DNA of 17,671 bases from JAKIWV01 sp049800095 (GTDB lineage Archaea > Thermoplasmatota > Thermoplasmata > Lutacidiplasmatales > UBA184). Below the pieces are notes generated by a model, which ran no database searches, was not told where the DNA came from, and saw only the letters and a list, made by a program, of their open reading frames with translations. The DNA lies in contig JBARJD010000032.1 in assembly GCA_049800095.1 (NCBI GenBank), positions 1-17,671 on the forward strand, written 5' to 3'. Made by a program: the position numbers and the translations under genes. The stretch's first letter is position 1; each line of letters starts with the position of its first letter. Shown piece after piece: positions 1 through 7,887 of the stretch.

Positions 1-248
1 GGGCGAAGTTGATGCGACGTGCGCTGGTCATTGACCTGCGCCGCGGAATTCCGGAGCCCTTACGTCACCGCGGAGACTTTGAGTGGGTGGGGCTGGGGGT
101 GGCCCGTGGCTGACGCAATACCCCGCGTGCAAAAGGCGCGACGCGGCGAACGGCGCCCGTCGGGCCCCCGGGGGGATCCGGTGACCTCCCGACATGCCCC
201 TTTCAAGGCCCGAGCGCGCCGACGCTGCCCGTTCCGGGACGAGGGCGC

Positions 249-1136
249 ATGAAGGTAGTCATTCCGGCCGCGGGTCTGGGAACCCGGTTCCTCCCGGCGA
301 CCAAGAGCATGCCCAAGGAGATGCTCCCGGTGCTCAACCGGCCGGTGATCCAATACGTCGTCGAGGAAGCGATCGCGGGCGGAGCCGATGACATTACCAT
401 CGTCACGGGCCGGGGGAAGCGCGCCGTCGAGGACCACTTCGACCACAACCCGGACCTAGGCGGGTCCGGCGCTCAGGCCTCGTTACGGACGTTGGAACAA
501 GTGATGGAGAAGGCCGCGTTCCATTTCGTGCGCCAGCGGGCCCAACGGGGCCTCGCCGATGCGATAGCCTGCGCCGAGCATCACGTCGGGCACGAACCGT
601 TCGGGGTGCTCCTCGGAGATTCGATCCACGTCTGCGACCCTCCCCTGCTCACCCAGCTCCGGACCACGTTCGAGCACTTCGGCGGCAAATCCAGCGTTGT
701 CGCACTCGAGAAGGTCCCGAAGGAGAAGGTCGGCAGCTACGGGATCGCCGGGGGCGTGCCGGCCGGCCCGCACGTCATCCGCATCGAGCGGCTCGTGGAA
801 AAACCTCGGGTCGCGGATGCTCCGGGAGACACCGCCCTCACCGGCGCGTACTATCTCACTCCGGCAATTTTTGACGCGATACGGGGGACCCCTCCGGATG
901 CGAAGGGAGAGGTGCAACTGACCGATGCCCTGGTTCGGCTCCTCGCGACCGAGGGAGTTTATGGCCTCGTCTTTCAGGGACGACGATACGACACCGGCAC
1001 CCCCCTCCTCTGGCTGGAGGCGAACGTACGATTCGCCCTCAATGACCCGTTGTATCGGGACCGGCTGACGGAGATATTCCTCGAGAGTACGCAGTCGAAC
1101 TCCGTCTCGCCCGACACCGGCGGCCCCGCCCCGTAA
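249..1136 (+). CDS. galU: UTP--glucose-1-phosphate uridylyltransferase (GalU)
   Basis: This 295-residue protein should make UDP-glucose from UTP and glucose-1-phosphate in the cytoplasm, supplying glycan, glycolipid or exopolysaccharide synthesis. The nucleotidyltransferase signature GLGTRFLPATKSMPKEMLPV is almost canonical (residues 9-28). LLGD (121-124) carries the metal-binding Asp. VEKP (183-186), EVQLTDAL (221-228) and the YDTGTP turn (247-252) follow in family order, and the length is typical. Two positions differ from the usual GalU pattern as I recall it: GLGHA is GLADA (101-105), and the second Asp of the LLGDD motif is Ser125. The ATG start is preceded by a short GAGGG and begins exactly at the conserved MKVVIPAAG. 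The HD-domain gene follows after 31 nt on the same strand, so co-transcription is likely. Family assignment is secure; strict sugar specificity (glucose versus a related sugar-1-phosphate) is not proven by sequence. Confidence 0.93.
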   Translation: MKVVIPAAGLGTRFLPATKSMPKEMLPVLNRPVIQYVVEEAIAGGADDITIVTGRGKRAVEDHFDHNPDLGGSGAQASLRTLEQVMEKAAFHFVRQRAQRGLADAIACAEHHVGHEPFGVLLGDSIHVCDPPLLTQLRTTFEHFGGKSSVVALEKVPKEKVGSYGIAGGVPAGPHVIRIERLVEKPRVADAPGDTALTGAYYLTPAIFDAIRGTPPDAKGEVQLTDALVRLLATEGVYGLVFQGRRYDTGTPLLWLEANVRFALNDPLYRDRLTEIFLESTQSNSVSPDTGGPAP

Positions 1137-1167
1137 CGGCTTTCTCGGGACCCCCGCTCGCACCCCC

Positions 1168-1734
1168 GTGGCGGCCGAGACCGGTGCACCGAACCCTCGC
1201 GTGGTGGATGCGATCCGGTACGCGGCGGAGGCGCATCGGGGCCAGACTCGGAAGGACGGGCACACGCCCTACATCGTGCACCCCCTGGCGGTGCTCCGCC
1301 GGCTCTCGAGCGACCTCGGGGTGGAGGATCCGGACGTCCTGTGTACCGCGGTCCTCCACGACGTGATCGAAGACGCGGCCGTGACCCCCGAGGATCTCGA
1401 GCTGCGGTTCGGGGGGCGGGTGGCCGGCTGGGTTCAGGAGCTCACGGTTCCGGCGGAACTCCACGGGACGGCCGTGCCGGATGAATTGAAGACGGAGCGG
1501 CTCGTCCACGACGTGGACCGCATGTCGTGGGAAGCGGTGCTCGTCAAGCTGTGCGACCGATGGGACAACCTCCGGGACATGGCCAACGCGCGCTGGGGCC
1601 CGGAGAAGCGCGAGAATTACCGGTCTCAGACGCGCGAGATACTTCGAGCGCTGGATAGACGCTGGGCTTCCCACGCTCCCCCTCCGGCCCTCGCCCCACT
1701 GCTGACGAAGGCCCGTGCCGGTCTCGAGCGTTGA
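1168..1734 (+). CDS. HD-domain (p)ppGpp hydrolase-like protein (MESH1/SpoT hydrolase family)
   Basis: This 188-residue stand-alone HD phosphohydrolase resembles the hydrolase domain of RelA/SpoT and small MESH1-type enzymes, which remove the 3'-pyrophosphate of (p)ppGpp. Expected metal-site elements are visible in order: YAAEAHRGQTRKDG with a His in the first helix (about 19-31), H38 in YIVHPL, the HD pair H64-D65 followed by E68-D69 in LHDVIEDA, and a late Asp (D130) in KLCDRWDNL. No synthetase, TGS or ACT domain is present, so it can only be a hydrolase. The start is GTG, 31 nt after galU, without a clear Shine-Dalgarno site; the two genes probably share a transcript. The stop lies only 12 nt from the stop of the convergent glycosidase gene. 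Substrate is an inference: related small HD enzymes can act on other nucleotides, and alarmone use is not general in archaea. Confidence 0.85.
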   Translation: MAAETGAPNPRVVDAIRYAAEAHRGQTRKDGHTPYIVHPLAVLRRLSSDLGVEDPDVLCTAVLHDVIEDAAVTPEDLELRFGGRVAGWVQELTVPAELHGTAVPDELKTERLVHDVDRMSWEAVLVKLCDRWDNLRDMANARWGPEKRENYRSQTREILRALDRRWASHAPPPALAPLLTKARAGLER

Positions 1735-1746
1735 CGGGCCTCGCCG

Positions 1747-3438
1747 CTAGATGACCAAGAGGAGCAGGAGCACACCGAGGAGACCGGCCCCGACGCCGAG
1801 GATCCGATAGTACGACGGGACCGCGAGAAGGGTCGCCGCCCCGATCCCCGCGCCGACTCCCCCCAAGGACACGAGGATCGCCGGGTTCACGAGTCCGACG
1901 AGCGAGAATTCGGAGCCGCCGCCGGGCGGTGACGATGTCGGCGGTTGGGATTGGTACAGCAATGCGACCGACACCGGCGCCAAGACCGCCGAGCCGCTGA
2001 AGTTCGTCTCGACCGGCCCCGAGGCACCGTTCGGCCAGTAGGTGGCCGAGACGGTCGGCTGCGCGAAGCCGGCCCGGGCGAGGTCGAACATCACCCGCGA
2101 AGCCACGTTCGTGTTCACGACCAGCAAGGCGTACCCGTGAGGGGCCCCCGTGGTGGCGACGGCGTACACCCCCGGGTAGCCCGCGACGGTCGTCGGCAGC
2201 GAGTCCGAGCCCAGCTGGGTGATGATATCGCGGAACAGGAGAAACGTGGGCGTGGGCTGAGCCGCGGGTGTTACCCACGCCCCGGCGTAGCCGCCTTGGA
2301 ATGTGAACCAATCGACGTTCTCGACCTTCTGCGCCAAGAGCTGCGTCACTTCGGCCGCCTCATAGAGCGCGCCGTCGAACGACGCGTCGTATCCGGCGTA
2401 CGCTCCGGTCCCTCCGTCGGTCGTTCCAGTCTCCGTCAAGAACAGGTCCACCGAGCACTCCGGGCACGACGAGGCGATGGTAGCGAGGTAGCCGGGCACC
2501 ACGGTCGGAATAGCGTACTCTCCGTACGACAGACTGGAGAAGTACCGAATCGGGCTCACGAGGACGGGAGTCGGGACCGCCGGATATGCATGGATCGAGA
2601 TGCCGGCGAGCTCCTTTCCGTCCAGGGCGAGCAACGGAGGGATCCACGCCGTGGGGTTTCCTTGCTCGGCGGCGGCCAACCCGAGGATCGGGGTGGAAGG
2701 GTCGACTTGTCGAATCGCTGCGATGTACTGCTCCACGAGGACGGCATACTGAGACGGGGTGACGCCGGTGCCCGGTGTCCCCCATTGGGACCAGGGTTGG
2801 CCGAAGTGGCTCCAGGTCGACGGTTCGTTCCCGATCTCCCAGTACGCGGGATGGAATCCGAGGGTCCGCTCGGTGTAGGCGACGTAATAGGCCGCCGTCG
2901 ACGGCTCGTCGATCTCCGCCGGCAACCCCAGGATCGCCTCGCACTGGATCTGTTGGCACGCGCCGACGAAGGCGGCCAAGGTCGTCGTGGCGTGGTCCGT
3001 GACTCCGTCGGGCTGCGTCAGCACGCCCGATGTCCAGTTCAGCGACTCGGTGAACGTTCCGCTCGGAAATCTCAGGAAGCGTGCCGGCGTGTCCGCCACC
3101 AGCTTCGCATCCGAACTGTTGAAGTCGTGGGTCGCCGCCACATTGAGCCCCCAAGAGGGTAATGGGGTCGTGGGCGCCGCCGCGTCCACTGTGATCGAGA
3201 CCGTGACCGACGGAGGGGCCAATCCCCCGAAATTCACCACCAGACCTAACGAACTTAGCAGGATGACCCCAACGCACGCGACCGGCAGGAAGAGTCCCTC
3301 GTTCGGCACGTGGAGGCGTCGAAGGAAGCGGCCGCGGAGCGAACTTCGGCGGTTTGGCTCGAGGTCCGTTGCGGTCACGGGATTGCCGGCATCTGTTCGA
3401 GAACGGCACGAACCGCCGAAACGACCATTTTCCTCCAC
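1747..3438 (-). CDS. Membrane-anchored GH79/heparanase-like glycosidase (paralogue 1)
   Basis: This 563-residue protein looks like a clan GH-A TIM-barrel glycosidase exposed outside the cell. An N-terminal membrane segment (about 49-68) is followed by the catalytic region, a C-terminal beta domain (about 420-495), a Pro/Ser/Gly linker, and two hydrophobic segments at the C terminus (about 515-540 and 544-563). WEIGNEP (200-206) carries the candidate acid/base E205; LFLTETG (332-338) carries the candidate nucleophile E336, followed by a Gly-rich loop as in heparanases. H283 sits in SIHAYP. Cys161/166 and Cys325/328 form paired cysteines shared with one or both paralogues in this window. The start is uncertain: GTG at 3438 gives a 48-residue cytosolic lead, while GTG at 3309 would place the membrane segment near the N terminus. 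It lies 79 nt after the sulfotransferase gene, likely the same transcript. GH79 is my best family guess; GH39, GH51 or GH30 are alternatives. Substrate unknown. Confidence 0.82.
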   Translation of the reverse strand: MEENGRFGGSCRSRTDAGNPVTATDLEPNRRSSLRGRFLRRLHVPNEGLFLPVACVGVILLSSLGLVVNFGGLAPPSVTVSITVDAAAPTTPLPSWGLNVAATHDFNSSDAKLVADTPARFLRFPSGTFTESLNWTSGVLTQPDGVTDHATTTLAAFVGACQQIQCEAILGLPAEIDEPSTAAYYVAYTERTLGFHPAYWEIGNEPSTWSHFGQPWSQWGTPGTGVTPSQYAVLVEQYIAAIRQVDPSTPILGLAAAEQGNPTAWIPPLLALDGKELAGISIHAYPAVPTPVLVSPIRYFSSLSYGEYAIPTVVPGYLATIASSCPECSVDLFLTETGTTDGGTGAYAGYDASFDGALYEAAEVTQLLAQKVENVDWFTFQGGYAGAWVTPAAQPTPTFLLFRDIITQLGSDSLPTTVAGYPGVYAVATTGAPHGYALLVVNTNVASRVMFDLARAGFAQPTVSATYWPNGASGPVETNFSGSAVLAPVSVALLYQSQPPTSSPPGGGSEFSLVGLVNPAILVSLGGVGAGIGAATLLAVPSYYRILGVGAGLLGVLLLLLVI

Positions 3439-3517
3439 TTCGCCCGCAGGGCGCCTCCATCCCGGGGGAACTACTAGGAGATACTCGGGTCCTCTCGACG
3501 CGGTCGGGACGTACCCA

Positions 3518-4519
3518 CTAGGAGCTTCTCGACCCGAGCGACGATTCGGCGCGTCCGCCGTCCCGAGTCCGCGCTTCGTACCCGTAGCGACGTGCGAGCC
3601 ATCCCGCGATCCCCCAGAACGTACGTTCGTCTTCCCGGGGGAGGTTCCGTTGCCACTCGGTGTCGGCCTTCAACACGAGGGTGCGGTCGAACCGCAACCG
3701 GTTGCCCCCGACCACGTGCCCGACGGGGAGGGGCTTCCCCTCTCGGATCAGCGCGATCACGTCCGTCAGGTCGACCCCGACGAACCGTCCCACCTCACCG
3801 AGCGTGCGCGCCGGGTCCGCCATCAGGTCCTCGTAACGGATCCGAAGATACCGACCTCGGCGGAAACGGAACAACAAACCCGAGAGGACATTCGACACCA
3901 CCCACCATACCGCAAGGTCTGCGGCGTTCTTCTCCGGTGGGGTCAATCCGAGGCCCTGTCCATCGGCGGTGCGTCGCTTCGACCATACGAGTCCGCGACC
4001 GTCGCGGATCATGTGGATGTACCGAACGTCGATCCCCATCGACCGGGTCCGCCACATGATGAGCCCACGGCTCGGGTACTTGCTGGAGTCCACCACGATC
4101 GATTTCTGGCTCTGGGTCGAGATAGCCCGCAGAAGAACCGCCAGCCTCCGGGCGTACAGGCTGACGGACGAGCCCGGGATCCCAGCTAGCAGGGCCGTCC
4201 GCGGGAGCGAGCGAGTAGATTCGTACCGCCGGCCCTTCTTGAGGTCGGTCAGCGGGAACTGCTGCTCGACCTCCGAGCGAACGCTCGACCAGAACGGACA
4301 TGCGTTGGCGTCCAAGCCGCAGGAGCAGGGTTGCGGCGTACCCAGGAGGTTTCCGGGAAAATGGAACAGTTCACCAGTGGAGCTGATGTCGGGATGCGCG
4401 CCCAAGACCCTGTCGAGCAGGGTGGACCCACATCGGCCCGCCCCCAGAACGTAGACCAAACGAATGGGGGAGGGCGCGCCGGGCGTCGGGGTTGTCGGCG
4501 GAGACTCGGTGGGTTCCAT
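3518..4519 (-). CDS. PAPS-dependent sulfotransferase family protein
   Basis: This protein of 333 residues should transfer sulfate from PAPS to a carbohydrate or lipid hydroxyl. The 5'-phosphosulfate loop is clear: VLGAGRCGSTLLDRVLGAHP (24-43). The 3'-phosphate region is VDSSKYPSRG (143-152) plus HMIRDGRGLVWSKRR (169-183). RYEDLMADP (228-236) is the usual later family motif. A CSCG...CPFW cysteine cluster (65-77) is often seen in prokaryotic carbohydrate sulfotransferases. No signal peptide is visible, so it acts in the cytoplasm. I chose ATG at 4519 because AAAGGA (4534-4529 on this strand) lies 9 nt upstream; the in-frame TTG at 4528 directly abuts that site. A TTTAAG box at 4607-4602 would give a leader of about 60 nt. 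It is first in a probable two-gene unit with the GH79-like gene, which suggests but does not prove a shared sulfated glycan. The acceptor is unknown. Confidence 0.87.
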   Translation of the reverse strand: MEPTESPPTTPTPGAPSPIRLVYVLGAGRCGSTLLDRVLGAHPDISSTGELFHFPGNLLGTPQPCSCGLDANACPFWSSVRSEVEQQFPLTDLKKGRRYESTRSLPRTALLAGIPGSSVSLYARRLAVLLRAISTQSQKSIVVDSSKYPSRGLIMWRTRSMGIDVRYIHMIRDGRGLVWSKRRTADGQGLGLTPPEKNAADLAVWWVVSNVLSGLLFRFRRGRYLRIRYEDLMADPARTLGEVGRFVGVDLTDVIALIREGKPLPVGHVVGGNRLRFDRTLVLKADTEWQRNLPREDERTFWGIAGWLARRYGYEARTRDGGRAESSLGSRSS

Positions 4520-4528
4520 CCGATCCAA

Positions 4529-4534
4529 TCCTTT
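4529..4534 (-). promoter_or_regulatory. Shine-Dalgarno site of the sulfotransferase gene
   Basis: AAAGGA on the minus strand lies 9 nt before ATG 4519. It decides between two in-frame starts: the alternative TTG at 4528 is immediately adjacent to the site and could not use it. Confidence 0.5.
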
Positions 4535-4818
4535 CGCAACGGTTCCCGACCCTTGTCGGTAGTGCCCGGTCGCTTGCGGAGTTGAAAGGAGTTTGACGCC
4601 TCTTAAAGAGTGCCGTATATCACGCTTCGAGTTGGAGCGGAGGAAATCTCCGCGGGGCGGCGTCCGTGCTCCGAGGGCCGTTCATTCCTTTCTGAACGGG
4701 ACCTCGCTCTTGGGGACCGCCAAGAGATAGCCGAAGTCCGGGACCACGCAACGCGCCCCTTCGACGCAGCCGGGTCTGGCGAGACCTTGTTCCTGGGCGA
4801 CCCCTGAAATTGGTCGCC

Positions 4819-4824
4819 TTTAAG
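4819..4824 (+). promoter_or_regulatory. TATA-like box of the phosphoesterase gene
   Basis: TTTAAG is centred about 31 nt upstream of ATG 4853. With the usual archaeal spacing of about 26 nt the transcript would start near 4848, leaving almost no leader. This fits the absence of a Shine-Dalgarno site. Confidence 0.45.
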
Positions 4825-4852
4825 CCCCCATGCCGTATAACCGCCCCTCTTG

Positions 4853-5923
4853 ATGCGCATGCACGCGCGGGTCGTAACCGGTGCGGCGGTGGGGGCCAGC
4901 GTAGCCAGCGTGGTCATCCTAGTCCTGTCCATCGCCCTGACTTCCTCGGCGACAGTCGCCCCGTCCGCTCGAACTCAGGTCGTCCGGCTCACCGTCCCGG
5001 ACACCGGGATCACCCATGTCGTGCTCATCGCGGACGAGAACGAGGAACTGTCGGCGATCGAGCAGTACGCCCCCTACCAGTATTCGCTCGCGACGACCTA
5101 CGGGTGGGCGCCCAACTACTACTCCGCCTGCCACGCGTCCCTCCCCGATTACGAGGCGTGGACCGACGGACGAGAGACCGGTTGCCTGGACTTTGGCGTG
5201 CAGAATGTGGAGAACCTGGGCAACCTGATGACCGCCGCGGGTCTCAGCTGGGCGGGCTACTTCGAGTCGATGCCGACGCCCTCCGGATGCGACCTCAACA
5301 ACTCGGGATACGACAACCTCTACGACGTCCTCCACAACGCGTGGATTCACTACAAGGACGTCAGGGACAGCCCCACGATTTGCCACCAGCACATCTTCAA
5401 CAGCGCCGCGTTCAACGAGAGCTTGTTTGTCAATGGAACACTGCCCAACTTTTCGATGTATATCCCCAACATTTTCAATGACGGCCACACGGAGGAGGCC
5501 TCGAAGTGCGGATTAACGAAAGCGAATCACTTCGAGGTCGACCTGTGTCAGGCCAACGCGTGGACCAAGGCGTTCTTCACTCAGGTCTTTAATCCGACGT
5601 CCGTCGACAAGAAGGTCCTCAAACACACCGCGTTCATTCTCGTCTACGACGAGGGTTCGACCAATGATGGGTACAAGGTGCCCGGCATTACCAACCCTGC
5701 GTGCATCAAGAAGTACGACCTCAACCTGACGGCCTGCGGTGGCCACACCCTGCTCGCGGTGATCGACCCCTATGATACCGGGCCCCTCACCTTCAACGCG
5801 AACTCAACCGATTACAACGTAGAAAGCACGATCGAGTGGCTGTTCGGACTGCCCAGCGATGGGGGCTTCGACGGGACCGCGCAGTTCCCGGCCATGACCA
5901 GCCTCTTCCCCCTCCAGTCGTAG
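4853..5923 (+). CDS. Secreted phosphoesterase (acid phosphatase / phospholipase C superfamily)
   Basis: This 356-residue protein belongs to the phosphoesterase family that includes AcpA-type acid phosphatases and phospholipases C, in the alkaline-phosphatase-like fold. An N-terminal hydrophobic segment (about 11-31) should export it. Family motifs appear in order: HVVLIADENEEL (55-66) with the D61-E62-N63 cluster; YYSACHASLPDYEAWTDG (89-106), the usual HxSLPxY segment; NFSMYIPNIFNDGH (199-212); VYDEG (264-268); and GGH (296-298). Several cysteines (93, 111, 146, 177, 219, 232, 284, 295) suggest disulfides outside the cell. No C-terminal anchor is seen, so it is secreted or held by its N-terminal segment. 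ATG 4853 is chosen over TTG 4850; ATG 4859 is also possible. Likely role is phosphate release from extracellular esters; the substrate is not readable. The gene converges on the GH79-like gene at 6113. Confidence 0.86.
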   Translation: MRMHARVVTGAAVGASVASVVILVLSIALTSSATVAPSARTQVVRLTVPDTGITHVVLIADENEELSAIEQYAPYQYSLATTYGWAPNYYSACHASLPDYEAWTDGRETGCLDFGVQNVENLGNLMTAAGLSWAGYFESMPTPSGCDLNNSGYDNLYDVLHNAWIHYKDVRDSPTICHQHIFNSAAFNESLFVNGTLPNFSMYIPNIFNDGHTEEASKCGLTKANHFEVDLCQANAWTKAFFTQVFNPTSVDKKVLKHTAFILVYDEGSTNDGYKVPGITNPACIKKYDLNLTACGGHTLLAVIDPYDTGPLTFNANSTDYNVESTIEWLFGLPSDGGFDGTAQFPAMTSLFPLQS

Positions 5924-5935
5924 GCCGGCCGCGAG

Positions 5936-5950
5936 GTCCGGCACCCGGAC
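5936..5950 (+). terminator. Hairpin after the phosphoesterase gene
   Basis: GTCCGG (5936-5941) pairs perfectly with CCGGAC (5945-5950) across a CAC loop, 12 nt after the stop codon. It lacks a T tract, so a terminator role is only possible; it may instead protect the 3' end. Confidence 0.3.
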
Positions 5951-6112
5951 GACGGGATCCAAGCCTGAATCCCGGAACGGTCCGCTTGCGCGGAGGCCGA
6001 ATTTCGGATCTGCCCATCGGACGGTGGAAGCCTAGCCGCCCAGCGGATGGATACCTAGGACGATCGCCCGCAGGTCCCCGGTCCTGCGCCGACGGCGGCC
6101 GGGACGGCTTGT

Positions 6113-7465
6113 TTATCCGGTGGCCAGCAGAGCGACCGACTGCGCCGGGAGGGTGAACCCGCTCGAGAGCGTGACCGACTCCGTGGTCAAGCCGGAGCTG
6201 GTGCATAGGTAGAGCGTACCTTTGCCCGTGGTCGGGAACCCCGAACCCGTCAGGCTGATCTTGTACGAGGTCGAGATGCTCGTGCTCACCATGATGAGGG
6301 ACCACGTGGAGGTTCCCTTCGTGGCGACTCCAAAGAGTCCGTTCTGTCCGTGGTACTGGGTCGACATCCACGAGCTCCCCAGTTGGGAGAAGAGCTCCGA
6401 GTAGATGGTGTAGAACGGCATCTTGGCGTAGCCGTAGATTCCCTCCTCGGAGTTCCATGCCCACCATCCCATGGCGGGAACCTTGAGCTGCATCGCTTGC
6501 ACGACGAGCGCCGATTCAAGCACGTTCAGCGCCCAAGTGTTAGCGAACGGCTTCAGGTACACGGAGGTGGGAGTGAACGGCCCCACTTCGGTCATGTAGA
6601 GGGGCGCTCCGTCGGTGTACTTGCTCATATTGAGATAGACGGCCGGCAGTCCGTTCGGACCCGTGAGCGTCGCGTAGAAGCTCGCGAGTGTCGGGCTCCC
6701 ATCGGCGGAATGGGCGGGTTTGTCGTGCATGGCGAAGGCCGAGCAGGCCGCCTTGTCGTAGGAGTTGGCCTCGAGCGCCTGCATCCAAGCGACGTCGGGA
6801 GACCAGCCCGCACCTGTGCCCGCGTTGAGGCATAGCGACGGCGGTGTCTTGCTGCCGAGGACTTTGGTCACGGCCTTGATTGCGGCCTCGGTTTCCGAGG
6901 CGAAAGCGGTCGCGGTGGTGCCGCCCGTGTTGCACTGGTGGCCCTTGGCGAGCGAGGCCCAGGAGAGGTCGAAGCAGGAGTAGTGTTCGGGTTCGTTACC
7001 ATAGCTGAAGTACGCGGGGGTAAAGCCGAGGGTATCGACGATGTACTTGGCCTCGTAGGCGTCCGTCGACGGGCTGTTGATCTCCATGGGGAGCCCGATG
7101 CCGGCCTTACACGAGATCGCCTTGCAATCGGAAATGAACGTCTGAATCGTGATGCTGGCCTTCCCGGTATGGCCGATCTCGTACACCGCGCCGTTGGTCA
7201 TGTTCACCGTTTCGGTGGCGTTCCCCGAAGGATAGACGAGGAGCTTGGTGGGCGTGGCACCGAGCTTGGCTGCCGCATCCGAGCCGGGGCTGTGGGTCGC
7301 GACGAAATTCATGCCCCAAAAGATGGCCGGCTGGGTCGTCGCCGCATCGAGCTTGATCGTGACCGTTCCAGTGCTGGTCGCGACCGTCGTCCCGACGGTT
7401 GTGCTCAGGAGGACTACGGCCAGCAGGAGCGCAACCACGACGGAAGTGAGATATGGAACGCGCAT
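6113..7465 (-). CDS. Secreted GH79-like glycosidase (paralogue 2)
   Basis: This 450-residue protein is a secreted clan GH-A glycosidase, paralogous to the genes at 1747-3438 and 13017-14645. ATG 7465 places a classical hydrophobic signal segment (about 6-25) at the N terminus; a longer frame reaching 7627 adds 54 residues of no recognisable character across the promoter. YGNEPEHY (155-162) carries candidate acid/base E158, and LYMTEVG (289-295) the candidate nucleophile E293. The shared CxxxxC segment followed by GIGLPMEINSPSTDAY (122-137) matches the paralogues closely. It differs in having extra cysteines (164, 178, 212, 241, 421), WWAW (334-337) near the last barrel strand, and no C-terminal membrane anchor, ending just after its beta domain. 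A TATA-like CTATATACA at 7523-7515 implies a leader of roughly 25-30 nt. Enzyme class is fairly sure; family number and substrate are not. Confidence 0.83.
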   Translation of the reverse strand: MRVPYLTSVVVALLLAVVLLSTTVGTTVATSTGTVTIKLDAATTQPAIFWGMNFVATHSPGSDAAAKLGATPTKLLVYPSGNATETVNMTNGAVYEIGHTGKASITIQTFISDCKAISCKAGIGLPMEINSPSTDAYEAKYIVDTLGFTPAYFSYGNEPEHYSCFDLSWASLAKGHQCNTGGTTATAFASETEAAIKAVTKVLGSKTPPSLCLNAGTGAGWSPDVAWMQALEANSYDKAACSAFAMHDKPAHSADGSPTLASFYATLTGPNGLPAVYLNMSKYTDGAPLYMTEVGPFTPTSVYLKPFANTWALNVLESALVVQAMQLKVPAMGWWAWNSEEGIYGYAKMPFYTIYSELFSQLGSSWMSTQYHGQNGLFGVATKGTSTWSLIMVSTSISTSYKISLTGSGFPTTGKGTLYLCTSSGLTTESVTLSSGFTLPAQSVALLATG

Positions 7466-7514
7466 TGCATCGGACCCGCCTCGCCACGGGTTCTGCCAAA
7501 ACACCCCGGGAAAT

Positions 7515-7523
7515 TGTATATAG
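7515..7523 (-). promoter_or_regulatory. TATA-like box of the GH79-like gene at 6113-7465
   Basis: CTATATACA on the minus strand is the most TATA-like sequence in the window. It is centred about 54 nt upstream of ATG 7465, which predicts a transcript start near 7493 and supports the shorter gene start. Confidence 0.55.
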
Positions 7524-7887
7524 ACATTTGTCCCACGCGAATGTTCCGGACCTCCCGATTCCAGGGAGTCAAGCGCCCTTGGAACTTCGGCGCTCGGTGC
7601 GGACCCACGGCGCGATTTCTGGGCCAATCCGGCTATCGGAGAATCAGGGGCTGCAAGTTCTTGCTTCCGGGCCCACTGTCGGGCCGACGAGGTACCCCCG
7701 TCGGGGCGACCGGGGCCCGTCCAGGGCGCCCGAAAACTTGGGAGGCTTCAACGAGCGACCTGTGGTTATACGTCATCACTGTACGGCGGCCCCCCTTTAC
7801 CAACGGGGAACTGCGATATTTCGACCATCGCCCGCGAGTTTGATGGGCATCCATCGTTCTTAAGCGGCCCCACCGCCGGCGGGATCG

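Larger units (their letters stand above)
4520..4852. promoter_or_regulatory. Divergent promoter region, sulfotransferase / phosphoesterase
   Basis: This 333-nt gap separates two outward-reading genes and is less GC-rich than the coding DNA. For the minus-strand sulfotransferase I see a TTTAAG box (4607-4602) and, just upstream, GATATACGGC (4621-4612), one base off the GTTATACG motif found elsewhere in this window. For the plus-strand phosphoesterase, TTTAAG at 4819-4824 sits about 31 nt before ATG 4853, so the transcript would be nearly leaderless. A GTTATACGGC copy lies on the minus strand at 4841-4832, between that box and the start codon. No convincing gene lies inside; a 65-codon plus-strand frame at 4610-4807 has no family features. 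Confidence 0.5.

Noticed and set aside
1..31. A minus-strand ATG at 31 opening a frame (MTSARRINFA) that runs off the left edge.
   Set aside because: Only ten codons are visible, with no promoter or family signal; the start of a divergent gene is possible but cannot be supported.
3380..3433. A 17-codon out-of-frame ATG frame just inside the GH79-like gene at 1747-3438, with GGAGG before it.
   Set aside because: It is too short and probably a chance frame; it only adds to the uncertainty of that gene's start.
4610..4807. 65-codon plus-strand frame in the divergent promoter region.
   Set aside because: It has no ribosome site, domain or hydrophobic segment, and overlaps promoter elements.
7466..7627. 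N-terminal extension of the GH79-like gene at 6113-7465 up to 7627.
   Set aside because: It covers the TATA-like box, has no recognisable content and would put the signal peptide 60 residues inside the protein.
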